Shown here: one piece after another, positions 46,622 through 57,200 of the stretch
Layout of the letters: the number at the start of each line of letters is the position of its first letter
How positions within the stretch are numbered: position 1 is the stretch's first letter
Assembly (NCBI GenBank): GCA_045106855.1
Contig: JBGCFI010000004.1
Location: 134,135-198,134, forward strand
Reading direction: 5' to 3'
DNA length: 64,000 nucleotides
Origin: Granulosicoccus sp045106855
GTDB lineage: Bacteria; Pseudomonadota; Gammaproteobacteria; Granulosicoccales; Granulosicoccaceae
Translations under genes and position numbers: made by a program
The notes under the pieces: generated by a model
What the model was told of the DNA's origin: nothing
The model's input: only the letters and a program-made list of their open reading frames with translations
The model's database searches: none

Positions 46622-47578
46622 ATGCACACGGTATTACCCGTAACCATTATTGGCGGCTATCTGGGCAGCGGTAAAACAACACTGATAAATCACCTGATTC
46701 GACATGCCAATGGCGTACGGCTGGCTGTGCTTGTTAACGATTTTGGCGAGTTGCCGATAGATGCTGAATTAATTGACGCGCAAGAAGGAGACGTTATTAG
46801 CCTGAGCGGAGGATGCCTCTGTTGTAGCTATGGTGACGATCTGACACTGTCACTACAAAAACTACTAAAACGAAAAGAATTACCAGATCACATCATAATA
46901 GAAGCCAGCGGCGTAGCATTACCAGGTGCTATCGGTAAATCATTGTCGCTATCGCGAAATTGGCGGCTGGAGGGAATTGTTGTACTAGCCGACTCTTCGA
47001 CCATAAGAGCGGCATCTGACCAGAAATACATTGGTGACACGATAAGACGCCAGCTCAATGATGCCGATTTAATCATAATTAATAAGCTGGACTTATCAGC
47101 CACATCCGAAATAAACGATATTCACGCGTGGTTGCACGAACATTATTCACAAGCCCAATTGATCAATTCAGTGTTTAGCACGATAAGCCCCGAGGTACTA
47201 TTCGACATAAAGCACAAATCAAATTTTTTAAAAAACCAGGAAGCCAACGCACTTCAGAAAAACAAACTATCCGACGAACAACATTTTACGGCCCCTGATC
47301 ACCATGCGAGCTCTGTCTTTTCATCCATCGAGCTAATAATCAAGCAGCCTGTCGATGCCAACAAGCTGGCGGCCTCACTTGCCGATAAGCATTGCAAACT
47401 GGTGAGGGCGAAAGGCTTTGTGCGTAATACGGATAACATACTGAAAACCATTCAGGTTGTTGGCAGGCGATGGTCCGTGACCGAAGCACCCACCGATGTA
47501 CAACCCGGTCTGGTTTGTATTTCGTGCTCTGATGATCTGACAGAATCAGGATTACGTTCTTTGTGCAATCTGACCTGA
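46622..47578 (+). CDS. CobW/COG0523-family GTPase, metallochaperone
   Basis: A 318-residue G3E GTPase. It has Walker A GGYLGSGKTTL (residues 10-20), the metal-binding GGCLCCSYG (CxCC, about 62-70), Walker B-like EASG, and NKLD (about 158) for guanine specificity. A His/Asp-containing linker (HFTAPDHHASS) precedes the C-terminal CobW_C domain (about 230-318), which ends in CISCSDD. COG0523 proteins load zinc, cobalt or iron into client enzymes. Translational coupling to the amidohydrolase (1-base gap) makes that enzyme the probable client. Confidence 0.9.
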   Translation: MHTVLPVTIIGGYLGSGKTTLINHLIRHANGVRLAVLVNDFGELPIDAELIDAQEGDVISLSGGCLCCSYGDDLTLSLQKLLKRKELPDHIIIEASGVALPGAIGKSLSLSRNWRLEGIVVLADSSTIRAASDQKYIGDTIRRQLNDADLIIINKLDLSATSEINDIHAWLHEHYSQAQLINSVFSTISPEVLFDIKHKSNFLKNQEANALQKNKLSDEQHFTAPDHHASSVFSSIELIIKQPVDANKLAASLADKHCKLVRAKGFVRNTDNILKTIQVVGRRWSVTEAPTDVQPGLVCISCSDDLTESGLRSLCNLT

Positions 47579-47628
47579 TCAGAAAACATCGTATTTACAG
47601 GGTATTCAAAAGACCAGGATAGACGCTG

Positions 47629-49128
47629 TCATTTGCAGATATACTTCGGAAAACCTGAACATTTTCCAGATTTACATTTACGATCATTGCCGAAAGTGCC
47701 AGTTTTTCCACAACTCTGACCCTTACCAAGTTTATTCCTGCAGGCGTTGACTTTGAAATCAAGCCCCTTATCGCACCATTTTCCTTTGCCACAATCATTG
47801 TCCTTCTTACAAACACAACTTCCCTTCGCGCCATCTACAGCACTGCACTTACCCACTTTGCATGCATCATCATTGTAACAAGTACCACCAGAAGCCACGG
47901 AGCCAGGTGTATAACATTTCGAATATTTACAGAATCCACTGATGCATTGATGACCACCACCCACCAAATCACAAGCCTCGTTATCACGCTTCAGAGCCTT
48001 GCAAGAATTAAGATTAAGATCCAAGCCGGCATCGCAATAATGACCAGACTCACAATCTAGGTCTTTCTTACAAACGCACCTTCCCTTCAGCCCCTGAACG
48101 TCACTACATTTTCCTGATTTGCAGGCCTTGTTTACATAACAGGTACCTCCTTCAGGTACTGACTGAGGGGTATAACAACGACCAAATTGACAGTAGCCAC
48201 TTGCGCACTGGCGAGAGCCACCAGCGAGTTCACAACTTTCGTTGTTGGACTTAAGAGGTACGCAACGATTTGCTGAAAGATCAAGACCAGCGTTGCAGTA
48301 ATGGTCAGAAGGGCACTCTGTGTCTTTACGGCAGCTGGGTAAACCACCAGCAACATAATTTTCACCATCTTTAAGCGTAAATATTTTTCCGGTAAGATCT
48401 GAAAATCGAGGATTTCTTTCGTCAGAAAATTCGTAACCTCTCAGAGCGCCCGAAACAGGATCTATGCGCGGTGACGAATCCTCCTTAACCTGTACGATCT
48501 GAAAGTGCAAATGAGCTGGCCATGCGCAGCCAACCTTGCCTTCGTCACCCAGATATTGACCTGTCGATACGCGATCTCCAACCTTGAGTTTGGCTTTAGT
48601 CGTTGTTGTTCCGAATCTTAAGTGTGAGTATTTGGACCATTCTCTGTTTTCATGTTCAATCCAGATGAAATTGTTCAGACAATCAGCGGTATTTCGAAGC
48701 CAGTTTATAGGTACTTGTTGCTTCGAGCGGCTGTCTTCTATCGCCATTACTGTTCCGGATGCTGCTGCAACGACTCGATGAGTACCAGCACCTTTCGCCC
48801 ACATATCGACTCTACCCTGCGGATTGTGATCGTAGAAATCTCTGCTGATATGTACATTGGTTCCATCCGCGTAGGGAATTCGGTAAACGTTTTTTGACTT
48901 AGCGGATTTACCAGAGGACAAGCCTGGTTGACAGGAGTTCATTGTGTCATCGTAGTGACGAAGACAAACCGTACGACTTCCGCCTTCAGTTTTTAGGCAC
49001 TCATCATAGATTGTCTTCGCCGCTGTTTTACACGGACTAAACTGTGCAACCAGACTACCGGGTAGCATGACTACCAAAATTGCAAAGGCCGTAATTGCTA
49101 TCGATGGTATTCCATAAGAATTAGTCAT
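47629..49128 (-). CDS. Secreted M23-like peptidase with cysteine-rich C-terminal repeats
   Basis: A 499-residue exported protein (signal peptide to about residue 28, GSLVA). Residues about 80-230 are an M23/LytM-like domain: GRVDMWAKGAGTHRVVAAASGTVMAI, then KYSHLRFG, KVGDRVSTGQYLGDEGKVG and the HLHF active-site signature. The usual first-ligand His four residues before the Asp of VDM appears to be Gln, so it is a divergent member. From about residue 265 to the end are 32 cysteines in about 230 residues, in repeats of the form CxxDxDCxxGxYCDxGLDLxxNxC and QCxSGxC. The final 30 residues (GQSCGK, NDRKCKSGKCSGFP) almost duplicate the tail of the next gene. Last gene of a three-gene operon with a DsbA-like oxidase. 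Confidence 0.82.
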   Translation of the reverse strand: MTNSYGIPSIAITAFAILVVMLPGSLVAQFSPCKTAAKTIYDECLKTEGGSRTVCLRHYDDTMNSCQPGLSSGKSAKSKNVYRIPYADGTNVHISRDFYDHNPQGRVDMWAKGAGTHRVVAAASGTVMAIEDSRSKQQVPINWLRNTADCLNNFIWIEHENREWSKYSHLRFGTTTTKAKLKVGDRVSTGQYLGDEGKVGCAWPAHLHFQIVQVKEDSSPRIDPVSGALRGYEFSDERNPRFSDLTGKIFTLKDGENYVAGGLPSCRKDTECPSDHYCNAGLDLSANRCVPLKSNNESCELAGGSRQCASGYCQFGRCYTPQSVPEGGTCYVNKACKSGKCSDVQGLKGRCVCKKDLDCESGHYCDAGLDLNLNSCKALKRDNEACDLVGGGHQCISGFCKYSKCYTPGSVASGGTCYNDDACKVGKCSAVDGAKGSCVCKKDNDCGKGKWCDKGLDFKVNACRNKLGKGQSCGKTGTFGNDRKCKSGKCSGFPKYICK

Positions 49129-49168
49129 GTCTACTTTCCCCTTTTAACTTCAGCGTAGTGATTGAAGG

Positions 49169-50629
49169 CTATTTGCACTTATAGTTTGGAAAACCGGAAC
49201 ACTTACCCGATTTGCACTTTCTGTCGTTGTTAAAAGATCCGGCCTTACCGCAGCTCTGGCCTTTATTTATCTTGGCGCGACACTTGTTTACTTTCAAATC
49301 CAATCCCATGTCGCACCATTGTTGAGAACCACATTGCGAATCGCTGTTACAAACACATATGCCTTTCGTTACGCCACCAATTGCAGCAGTGCATTTACCC
49401 TGACGGCATTCGTCGTTAAAGCGACACGACTGCCCCATTGATACAGATGCCTTGGCGGAACAAAACCCCGTCTTACACCTACCTGCCTGACACTGTTGAT
49501 CTTTCGTGCAAACAGATCCGCCACTGAGTCTGGACTTGCATAGCCGTTGACCAGCGATCGGATCTGTGCAATAGCTCCCACTTGCGCAGTCTCTGTCTGC
49601 TTGGCATTGATCAGCCTCCACGCAGCGACCAAGATTACATCTCCCTGAAGAGCACTGACGCTTAGTCGTACATGCCGCCCCCAAAGAAAGCTCCGGTTTA
49701 CAGATATTGCGGGCCAAATTAGGAATACCTGCGGTACAGAACTCATTAGGCTTGCACTGTGAATCCGATTCGCAAGCGCCCTCGCCGCGTAACCCTGCCA
49801 TAGCCTGGTAGTTAGTCTCGCCATCTTTGGTCTGATACCGTTTTCGCTGTTTTGCGGCACGGTTTAATTGGCAAGCATTGAGAACCTCCTTACCAATAAT
49901 CGAGGCACAGTAATCCATGATATTGGCAATTCCATCGCAACTTCTCAGATCACCGTCTTTGTTTGCTATGGGACGCCCTTGGCAGGAGTTGCATTTTATT
50001 TTATTGCCAAATTCTTTATTGCAGTTGGATACACTAAAGAGATTAAGATTTACGTAAGATTCAAACGTATGCTTTATGGAAAAAAAATGCCCAAGTTCAT
50101 GCGACAGAAGGTATCGATCAGTTTTTACACACTCTCCCGCCATCAATATTCCGAGTTTCCTCGAAAATGGATTAACCCAATGCGGGAAAGTCGCTCGCCC
50201 GCATAATCCTTTTTCCTTATTTTCGTTTTTTACAATATTGTCTACTACCAATACCGTTAGATGGCCTTCAGTTTTCGTTCTGGCTTGATTATCAAAATTG
50301 TCATCCATGAACCGGACTAGTTCGCTGGCGTTTTGAAATCCGAGATAACTGTAGCCAGCATCCTGAGGCATAAAATACGTTTGTATCTCAGGATGATTCT
50401 CCCTAACGAAACTGGGATGGATTTTTAGCGCGGGGGCGTTGTTATAGACACTCTCCGCAGTTCGAATATTCGTTCTCAGCCAGCCAACCATTTCATCAAA
50501 ATCATATTTTTGGGTATTAATATGAAATTTCACATGCACACTAAAATCAGCTGCGTGTGCCTTTCCGTACAATAGGACACCAGCCAAAATCAAGCACATA
50601 TACAGCGCTATGTGTTTTACGTTTTTCAT
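49169..50629 (-). CDS. Secreted metzincin-like metalloprotease with cysteine-rich C-terminal repeats
   Basis: A 486-residue exported protein (signal peptide to about residue 26, AHAAD). The zinc motif HELGHFFSIKH (about residues 177-187) fits the metzincin HExxHxxxxxH, and a Met-turn-like NIMDYCAS follows about 55 residues later, as in pappalysin/M43-type proteases. From about residue 283 there are 28 cysteines in about 200 residues, arranged in the same CxxDxxCxxGxYC / CxxGxC repeats as the downstream peptidase. The tail (NDRKCKSGKCSGFPNYKCK) is nearly identical to it. Middle gene of the DsbA-metzincin-M23 operon, with 40-base gaps on each side. Confidence 0.85.
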   Translation of the reverse strand: MKNVKHIALYMCLILAGVLLYGKAHAADFSVHVKFHINTQKYDFDEMVGWLRTNIRTAESVYNNAPALKIHPSFVRENHPEIQTYFMPQDAGYSYLGFQNASELVRFMDDNFDNQARTKTEGHLTVLVVDNIVKNENKEKGLCGRATFPHWVNPFSRKLGILMAGECVKTDRYLLSHELGHFFSIKHTFESYVNLNLFSVSNCNKEFGNKIKCNSCQGRPIANKDGDLRSCDGIANIMDYCASIIGKEVLNACQLNRAAKQRKRYQTKDGETNYQAMAGLRGEGACESDSQCKPNEFCTAGIPNLARNICKPELSLGAACTTKRQCSSGRCNLGRCVEADQCQADRDCASGSYCTDPIAGQRLCKSRLSGGSVCTKDQQCQAGRCKTGFCSAKASVSMGQSCRFNDECRQGKCTAAIGGVTKGICVCNSDSQCGSQQWCDMGLDLKVNKCRAKINKGQSCGKAGSFNNDRKCKSGKCSGFPNYKCK

Positions 50630-50669
50630 GAAGAAAATTCCTCCTAATTAATAGTGATAAAGCAACTTC

Positions 50670-51530
50670 CTAACGAACAGCAGCCGCACTTTTTTGAATA
50701 ACCAGGTCGATAATTTCATCAAACGTTTGTCTGGATTGATTTCCAACAACAGACACACCGTTGATGACAAAAGCGGGTGTTCCATCAAATCCAAATGCTT
50801 GCGCTTCCTCTTTATCCGCCTGAATTCGCCTGGCGACCAACTCACTGTCAAGATCTCTCACTAACCTTGTCTGATCGATTGGCAGCAAAGCAGCAATCCT
50901 CTCAAGAACATCAGAACCTTCTTCTAACCGTTGTTGCTCCTCGAAAAGCCGGTCGTGGAATATCCAGGCCTGTTCTTCACTTTGAAGTGAGATTGCTTCA
51001 AAGTAACGAGCCGCAGGCTCAGCAGAGGCATGAAAGGTTAAGGGGTTGTGCTTGTAAACAAGCCGCACGCTACTTCCGTAATCAGCTAGAATTTCATGCA
51101 ATGTGGCGGAAGCTGCTTGACAATAAGGGCACTCAAAATCGCTGTACTCAACGATCGTGACAGGCGCTTGATCGTTTCCACGAACAGGTCTAGCAGTGTC
51201 TATAACAGGTACTTTCGGATTTTCCATCTCAGACAACCAAAGCGCTTCTTGCGCTCTTGTACTACGGATATTGTTGGCCCTGTCGACAAGATTTGCCAAA
51301 AGTACCGGATTGTCCGCTAACACTTGAAGCACAAGCTCAGAGCGTTCTAGTAATATGCGTTCGACCATCAGCTCAACATCAATTGGCTCAAGCAACTGGC
51401 CGCCGGCTTTATCAGCTACTGCGGGTGTAGTAAGTATCAGCAACGCCAAACAAGGCGCTAATAGTTTTAGAGTAATTTCTCTCTTATTGCTATTGATATG
51501 ATTAGATTCTTTAACAATTTTCACTTTCAT
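50670..51530 (-). CDS. DsbA/DsbG-like periplasmic thiol-disulfide oxidoreductase
   Basis: A 286-residue exported thioredoxin-fold protein. The signal peptide ends near residue 39 (TPAVA). Residues about 40-110 form an N-terminal helical extension that may be a dimerisation or substrate-contact part. The active site DFECPYCQAA (CPYC, residues 134-137) and the cis-Pro loop GTPAFVING (about 247-255) are intact. It is the first gene of the operon with two secreted proteins carrying about 30 cysteines each, so it is probably their dedicated disulfide oxidase or isomerase. No DsbB or DsbD partner is nearby. Confidence 0.88.
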   Translation of the reverse strand: MKVKIVKESNHINSNKREITLKLLAPCLALLILTTPAVADKAGGQLLEPIDVELMVERILLERSELVLQVLADNPVLLANLVDRANNIRSTRAQEALWLSEMENPKVPVIDTARPVRGNDQAPVTIVEYSDFECPYCQAASATLHEILADYGSSVRLVYKHNPLTFHASAEPAARYFEAISLQSEEQAWIFHDRLFEEQQRLEEGSDVLERIAALLPIDQTRLVRDLDSELVARRIQADKEEAQAFGFDGTPAFVINGVSVVGNQSRQTFDEIIDLVIQKSAAAVR

Positions 51531-51980
51531 TCTCCACCCAGGTTGTTGGTATGTTTTGCCACCAGATTTAGCTTGAAAAAAGGAACAAACGTTGATCTGA
51601 AATCTGCTTGTAACGCATCAGGCGAACCCACATCCGTCACTGCTCCCTATCAGACTGAATCGTCGATAACGATCAAGAGGACTTTTTACCCACGTTGCCA
51701 AATATTTCCTCAGCGACTCCATGTCCTCATATCACGCATCATTTTTTCTTTGCTATTTACAAGCTGTCGTTGAAACCAGGCCGTAAGTAAACATCCAGGC
51801 CCTTTCAAGACGCCCCAGTTGTGTCATGATGGAGGGGAAAACATCGGGAACAATGTTGGGAATTTTTCGGGATTCCAAGAAAATTCACGTTAGTACTTGA
51901 CGAAAGACTAGGACAATTAGAAAGAAATCCGCTTCTCCACGTTGGTCGTGAGCATGAATCGAGACAGGAGTACGTAGCCA
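51531..51980. other. Divergent intergenic region between Dsb operon and SARP gene
   Basis: These 450 bases should carry promoters in both directions. A hairpin GGAAT (51859-51863) / ATTCC (51872-51876) lies in a TTTTTCGGG context. No gene is seen. Confidence 0.35.
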
Positions 51981-54080
51981 ATGACTACTGAGCTACTCAC
52001 TAACAAGCTACTCACTAACGACACTCAAAATGCTGGTGTCGAACTGCACATCAAGTTATTGGGCAAGTTCCAACTGACACTAGGCACTAACGCTGTGAAA
52101 ATTACAGCGAGGAAAGACATGGCGCTGGTGGCCTATCTGGCAAATTCCCCTGCCGAACCACTTCGGCGCAGCCATCTCGCGGCACTACTTTGGCCTCAAA
52201 GTGACGACCCCCGTGCACGGGAAAGTCTTAAACAAGCGTTGCTACGGATTAAAAAATCCTTGCCTTCGGGAACGCTCATCAGTGATCGACATACTGCCTG
52301 TCTCGTACTCAAGCGAAAACAGGTAGATATTGTGCGAGCGGAAGATTTCATCAGCGATAAACACTACGAATCGATCGTAAATGCCGCCAGGCTTATAAGC
52401 GATTCATTCCTGGTTGGGCTGGATGATATCAGCAACGATTTTGATGACTGGCGCAATGCTCGATATCAAGACCTCCTTGAGACATTCAAACTAGCAGCTC
52501 TAAACACCATTGAGCAGGCCGTATCACAACGTCGGATGGGCCAGGCGGAAGAGTTGTCGCGCTGGGTAGTCAAGCTGGACCCGATAGACGAGGATGCCAC
52601 TCGATACCTGATTAGCGCCTATTTGTCCGAGGGTCGAGATAGTCAGGCGCGAAGAGCGTTCGACGAACTGAAAAAACGTTTGCACTTGGAATTAGGCGTG
52701 CAGCCCGAATCTGCCACGCTTGCACTTATTCAGTCTATTCGCCCAGACAACCTACCATCAACGACCGAAAAGGAGGCACTAACCCCTCGTGTAGCGGTTA
52801 TGCCGTTTGACGTCGGCGCTGACGAATCTTCGCAACGATATTTTGCAGAGGGACTAACGGACGATATCACAACCGATCTGGCTTGCAATACTGCGTTAGA
52901 AGTACTGCCGGCAAGCACCTTCGCTGGAATACGAGGCGATGTGTCTCGTGTACTAAATGCGCGAGGCGCAACTCACGGTTTGTACGGAAGCGTAAGAAAA
53001 CTGGAAGGCAGACTGAGAGTCAATACAAGACTAATTTCCACACGTGATAACCAGATTGTGTGGGCACAACGCTACGATCGGAAACTAGAAGATCTTTTCG
53101 ACATGCAAGACGCTATTTCTGCGCAGATTGTCAGACACCTGAACAAAGAACTATTGACAAGTTCAAGCAGGCATTCTGATCATGGAACACGCAATGCGCA
53201 TGCCTATGAAATGTTTCACAAAGGTCGATCATTGTATCTAAGAGGAATCAACAACCATTCACTGCGAGCGGCAAAGGCGTTGCTGGATCGGTCAATAGAA
53301 ATGGATCCCGGTTTTGCCCGAGCTTATGCGCAACTGGCTATTTGCGAATCCTATCTGGCCATGAGTATAGTCAACAAAACAGGGGAAGACCTGTCTCCAC
53401 AAGTGCTTGAGCATGGTCGCGCGGCATTGCGTATGAAACCTGATTTAGCGCTAGGGCATGCAGCCATCGGATTGGCTTACTACGCATCTGGTCAATATCA
53501 GGATGCCGAAGGTGCTTTGCAGAAAGCTATCGAACTGGACGAGAACCTTTTTGAGGCTCAGTTTTTTCTTGCGCGAAACCGTCGAATGCAAGGTGACCAC
53601 GCTGGGGCAGTGGAAAGATTCAGAATAGCTTCGACACTCCGACCAGACGATTTTCGCAGTAGCGGTCTATTAGGTGACTCTCTAAAAGCCATCGCACGTC
53701 AGACAGACGCAGAGGACATGTTTACAGCCACCATCATTAAAATTGAAGCAGAACTGGATCGCCACCCCGACAATGCTGGCGCATTAGCTTTCGGTGCTCC
53801 CATACTGGCAGACTTAAATCGAGTAGAACAGGCACGAGAATGGAGTGCCTGGGCACTGGCAATCGAACCAGAAGATCGATTATTGAGATACAACCAGGCC
53901 CGTCTCTTTGCTATCCTCGGTGAATTGGACGTAGCCCTTGAACATCTCGAAATTGCGTTCGCTGCCCCATCATTGGTTCAAAGACGATTGGCATTGTGGA
54001 TGCGTTACGATCACGATCTGGAACCACTCCGGAAAAACCGGCAGTTCAAGATATTACTGAAGTACTCCACTTTTACCTGA
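51981..54080 (+). CDS. SARP/BTAD-type transcriptional regulator with TolB-like and TPR domains
   Basis: A 699-residue regulator. An OmpR/SARP-type winged helix (about residues 22-100, IKLLGKFQLTL, LRRSHLAALLWPQSDDPRARESLKQALLRIKKSL) is followed by a bacterial transcriptional activation domain (about 110-255). A TolB-like/adenylate-cyclase-associated module follows (about 270-400, RVAVMPFDVGADESSQRYFAEGLTDDITTDLA). The rest is TPR repeats (about 405-690, MDPGFARAYAQLAICESYLA, GHAAIGLAYYASGQYQDAEGAL). There are no membrane segments. The first codons carry a 15-base tandem duplication (51991-52005 and 52006-52020), giving LLTNKLLTN. Two hundred bases upstream of the reductive dehalogenase gene on the same strand, it is a good candidate for its activator. 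Confidence 0.87.
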   Translation: MTTELLTNKLLTNDTQNAGVELHIKLLGKFQLTLGTNAVKITARKDMALVAYLANSPAEPLRRSHLAALLWPQSDDPRARESLKQALLRIKKSLPSGTLISDRHTACLVLKRKQVDIVRAEDFISDKHYESIVNAARLISDSFLVGLDDISNDFDDWRNARYQDLLETFKLAALNTIEQAVSQRRMGQAEELSRWVVKLDPIDEDATRYLISAYLSEGRDSQARRAFDELKKRLHLELGVQPESATLALIQSIRPDNLPSTTEKEALTPRVAVMPFDVGADESSQRYFAEGLTDDITTDLACNTALEVLPASTFAGIRGDVSRVLNARGATHGLYGSVRKLEGRLRVNTRLISTRDNQIVWAQRYDRKLEDLFDMQDAISAQIVRHLNKELLTSSSRHSDHGTRNAHAYEMFHKGRSLYLRGINNHSLRAAKALLDRSIEMDPGFARAYAQLAICESYLAMSIVNKTGEDLSPQVLEHGRAALRMKPDLALGHAAIGLAYYASGQYQDAEGALQKAIELDENLFEAQFFLARNRRMQGDHAGAVERFRIASTLRPDDFRSSGLLGDSLKAIARQTDAEDMFTATIIKIEAELDRHPDNAGALAFGAPILADLNRVEQAREWSAWALAIEPEDRLLRYNQARLFAILGELDVALEHLEIAFAAPSLVQRRLALWMRYDHDLEPLRKNRQFKILLKYSTFT

Positions 54081-54280
54081 TATCAGTAGACTACTTTTCG
54101 TTGTATACACTCACGCCTAAGTGAAGAAGACGAAGACGAAGACGAAGACAATATCAATGAAGCCACCTTCAGACGTAGGCGTAACGCCTAAGGCGTGCAG
54201 TAGTTCTCTAGCAGATTGCGTAATCTGGCATACTGAACACTTACCGTATCGAGGTTGGCCCAGATGATATTGTTTGGTAC
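54081..54280. repeat. Short tandem repeat and inverted repeat upstream of dehalogenase
   Basis: The hexamer GAAGAC occurs four times in tandem at 54126-54149. A perfect inverted repeat TAGGCG/CGCCTA around TAA lies at 54176-54190, about 90 bases before the dehalogenase start. It could be an operator. A further CGCCT precedes it at 54115-54119. Confidence 0.45.
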
Positions 54281-57200
54281 ATGGAACAGGCGTACCCAAT
54301 AGTGCGATTGTTCTCTACAAAAAATCGTCCATCGCATCTCGGGCCATACCCACTGGAACGTTTAAAACGCACCTCTACCAAGCCCATCCTGAACAACGCT
54401 CCAAAATTTGAGCAGCAATCGTTCAATCGTGACAATACACCTGAAAGCATTGTCAATGCAATGAGAGAGTATCAAGCTCTACTTGATACAATTCGAATTG
54501 GGCTTACCAACAAGTGCGTGGCTGACTGTCCAGGTAGCCCTAACGAACGCACTAACCACCTTAAGGCTTACGGATATTTCTGCGATGCTTCCATGGTAGG
54601 CATAGCTAAGCTTCCTGATAGTGCAAGACTTGCTAATCCATTCCGAAACCCGGATGTAGATCGGCTTGCAGAAGACCTGAAAAATCGACAAACCAAAACA
54701 CTTGCATCTGGCATAGATCTAATCATGGCAGATTTACGTGATTCGATGATGAGCCCGCATACAACAGTTGATGATCACTCTCATGCAATAGTATTTTTAT
54801 ATGAGTACCCTCGCGATCCAAGCCCTGATGAACCCGGCGTTGATTGGCTGGACAACGCACAAGCAGCAAGAGCCAGCCTCAGAGCCAACGAAACCGCGGT
54901 TGTTATCGCTAATTATCTACGATTACTCGGATTTGAAGCACGCAGCCATTCAGCAAGCACATCTGATGTTGATTTGCATCAACTCACTGTTGCTGCGGGG
55001 TTAACGACTGTTGAGCAGGGAAAATTGTGCAATCCCTATATCGCTGATCGTTTTGGAGTCTCAGCTGTAACCACCACTTTTCAGATCACCCCGGATCAAC
55101 CGCTCGTTGCACAAGCCGAACAACCTTTTTCGCTCAAAGGCATAGCCTGGCAGTTAGGCAAAGGCACGCTAAAAAATGCATACAACCATATTCCTTTCGC
55201 GAAGCGCCGCTTCGTAGATGGTGCACATCCCTTCGAGAAACTCAAACGCGTTGATCTTCCCACAACATACATAGATGAAAAGCGAGTCGCGCGAGTACCC
55301 AAGCGCACTGATATGTTTGCACGCTCTCTGTTTGGTGATATGGGAAAAATCAATCAGGAGGCAGCAAAAGGAGGAAAGTATGTTAACAAGGCTGCACCTT
55401 CGACAGCCCAAAGAAGAGTATTGGGCGCTTGTGTTCTCCTACAGGATGGTGAACCGGCGGATAACATAAGCGAGACAGCCAGAGATGCGGAGCGCAATGC
55501 ACAGAATATCAAGGCTACGGCATATTTCCTTGGAGTTGATGCGGTAGGACTATCACGCTGCCCCGATTGGAGCTGGTATTCACATGACGCGGCCGGGGTA
55601 GTCATTGAACCACCACATGATCAGGCCATCTCCATGATCATTGATCAAGGTTACGAGACAATGGAAGGCGCATCAGGTGATGATTGGATAGCTGTGTCTC
55701 AATCGATGCGTGCCTATCTGCGCTTTTCTGTGCTGGGAGGGGTTATCGCCAAACAGATTCGCAATCTCGGTTATCCAGCAAAGGCACATTCAGTCATGGA
55801 TGGAGAGGTATTACAGCCACCATTATTGTTGCTGTCCGGTTTAGGTGAAGTCAGTCGAATAGGTGAAGTCATATTAAATCCCTATCTTGGCCCCAGACTA
55901 AAGAGCGGTGTGGTCACAACCACCATGCCAATGACACATGACAAGCCCATCAATTTCGGGCTGCAGGATTTCTGTGAAAATTGCAACAAATGTGCTCGTG
56001 AATGCCCTGCCGGTGCCATCACTGCTGGACCAAAGCTTATGTTCAATGGTTATGAGATATGGAAATCTGATAGTCAAAAATGTACGACGTATCGCTTAAC
56101 AACACCCGGTGGAGCAATGTGTGGTCGATGCATGAAAACATGCCCCTGGAATCTTGAAGGATTATTCGCAGAAGCACCATTCAGATGGGCGGCAATGAAG
56201 ATTCCTCGGGCTGCACCTCTATTAGCACGACTCGATGATGCCGTTGGCAACGGTGAGCGCAATCCAGTAAAAAAATGGTGGTGGGATCTCGAGAGACAAC
56301 CCGATGGAAGATATAAACCAACAACGCATACGGTAAATATTCGAAATTTACAGAAAGGGCTGAAACTAAAATTCGAGGATCAGACACTGGCAGTGTATCC
56401 GGCCAACCTGGCTCCACCTCCCTGGCCTTTTCCATTCCCCATGGATCGTGAAAAAGGGATAGAGGCCTATCAGGCCATGGTTTCCGCAAAACACTATAAA
56501 GAACAGATTACAAGTGGGGATGCCACAGCGTTGATTCACGAGTACAAGATAGCTGGCAATAACCCGGTGTTGAAGGTTGTTCTGTCAAAAGTGCAAAAAA
56601 TGACCAGCAAAATTAGTAAGTACGAATTTCAATCTGTTGATGGCTCCCCATTGCCTCACTGGCAGGCTGGCGCTCATATTGACGTTGTTGTTGCTCCGGA
56701 ATATGTTCGTCAATATTCGATGTCCGGAAATCCAGAAATCCGAAGTACCTATCAGATTGCTGTGTTAAGGGAAGATCAAGGCAAAGGTGGTTCAGCGTTG
56801 CTTCACAGGATATTTCTGGAAGGACGCATTCTATTTTTATCAAAACCTATTAACCATTTTCCGTTGGCCACTGATGCAGCTCGACACATATTAATGGGCG
56901 GCGGTATTGGCATAACTCCAATGATAGCAATGGCACACGAACTACACGCCCAAGGAAAAACGTTTGAAATGCACTACTCTTGCTCAGCGAGGTCGGAGGC
57001 AGGTTTCCTTGATGATATCGCTTCTGTACCGTGGAAGCATTCTGTCTATTTTTATTTTTCGGACGAAAATGGCAGGGCCGACCTGAACACAGTAATTCCT
57101 CAATATAAGCCTGGCTATCATCTCTACACCTGTGGACCAGATGGGTATATGCAAAACGTGCTGAAAACAGCCACATTAAAGGGATATGAGGAAGACTCTC

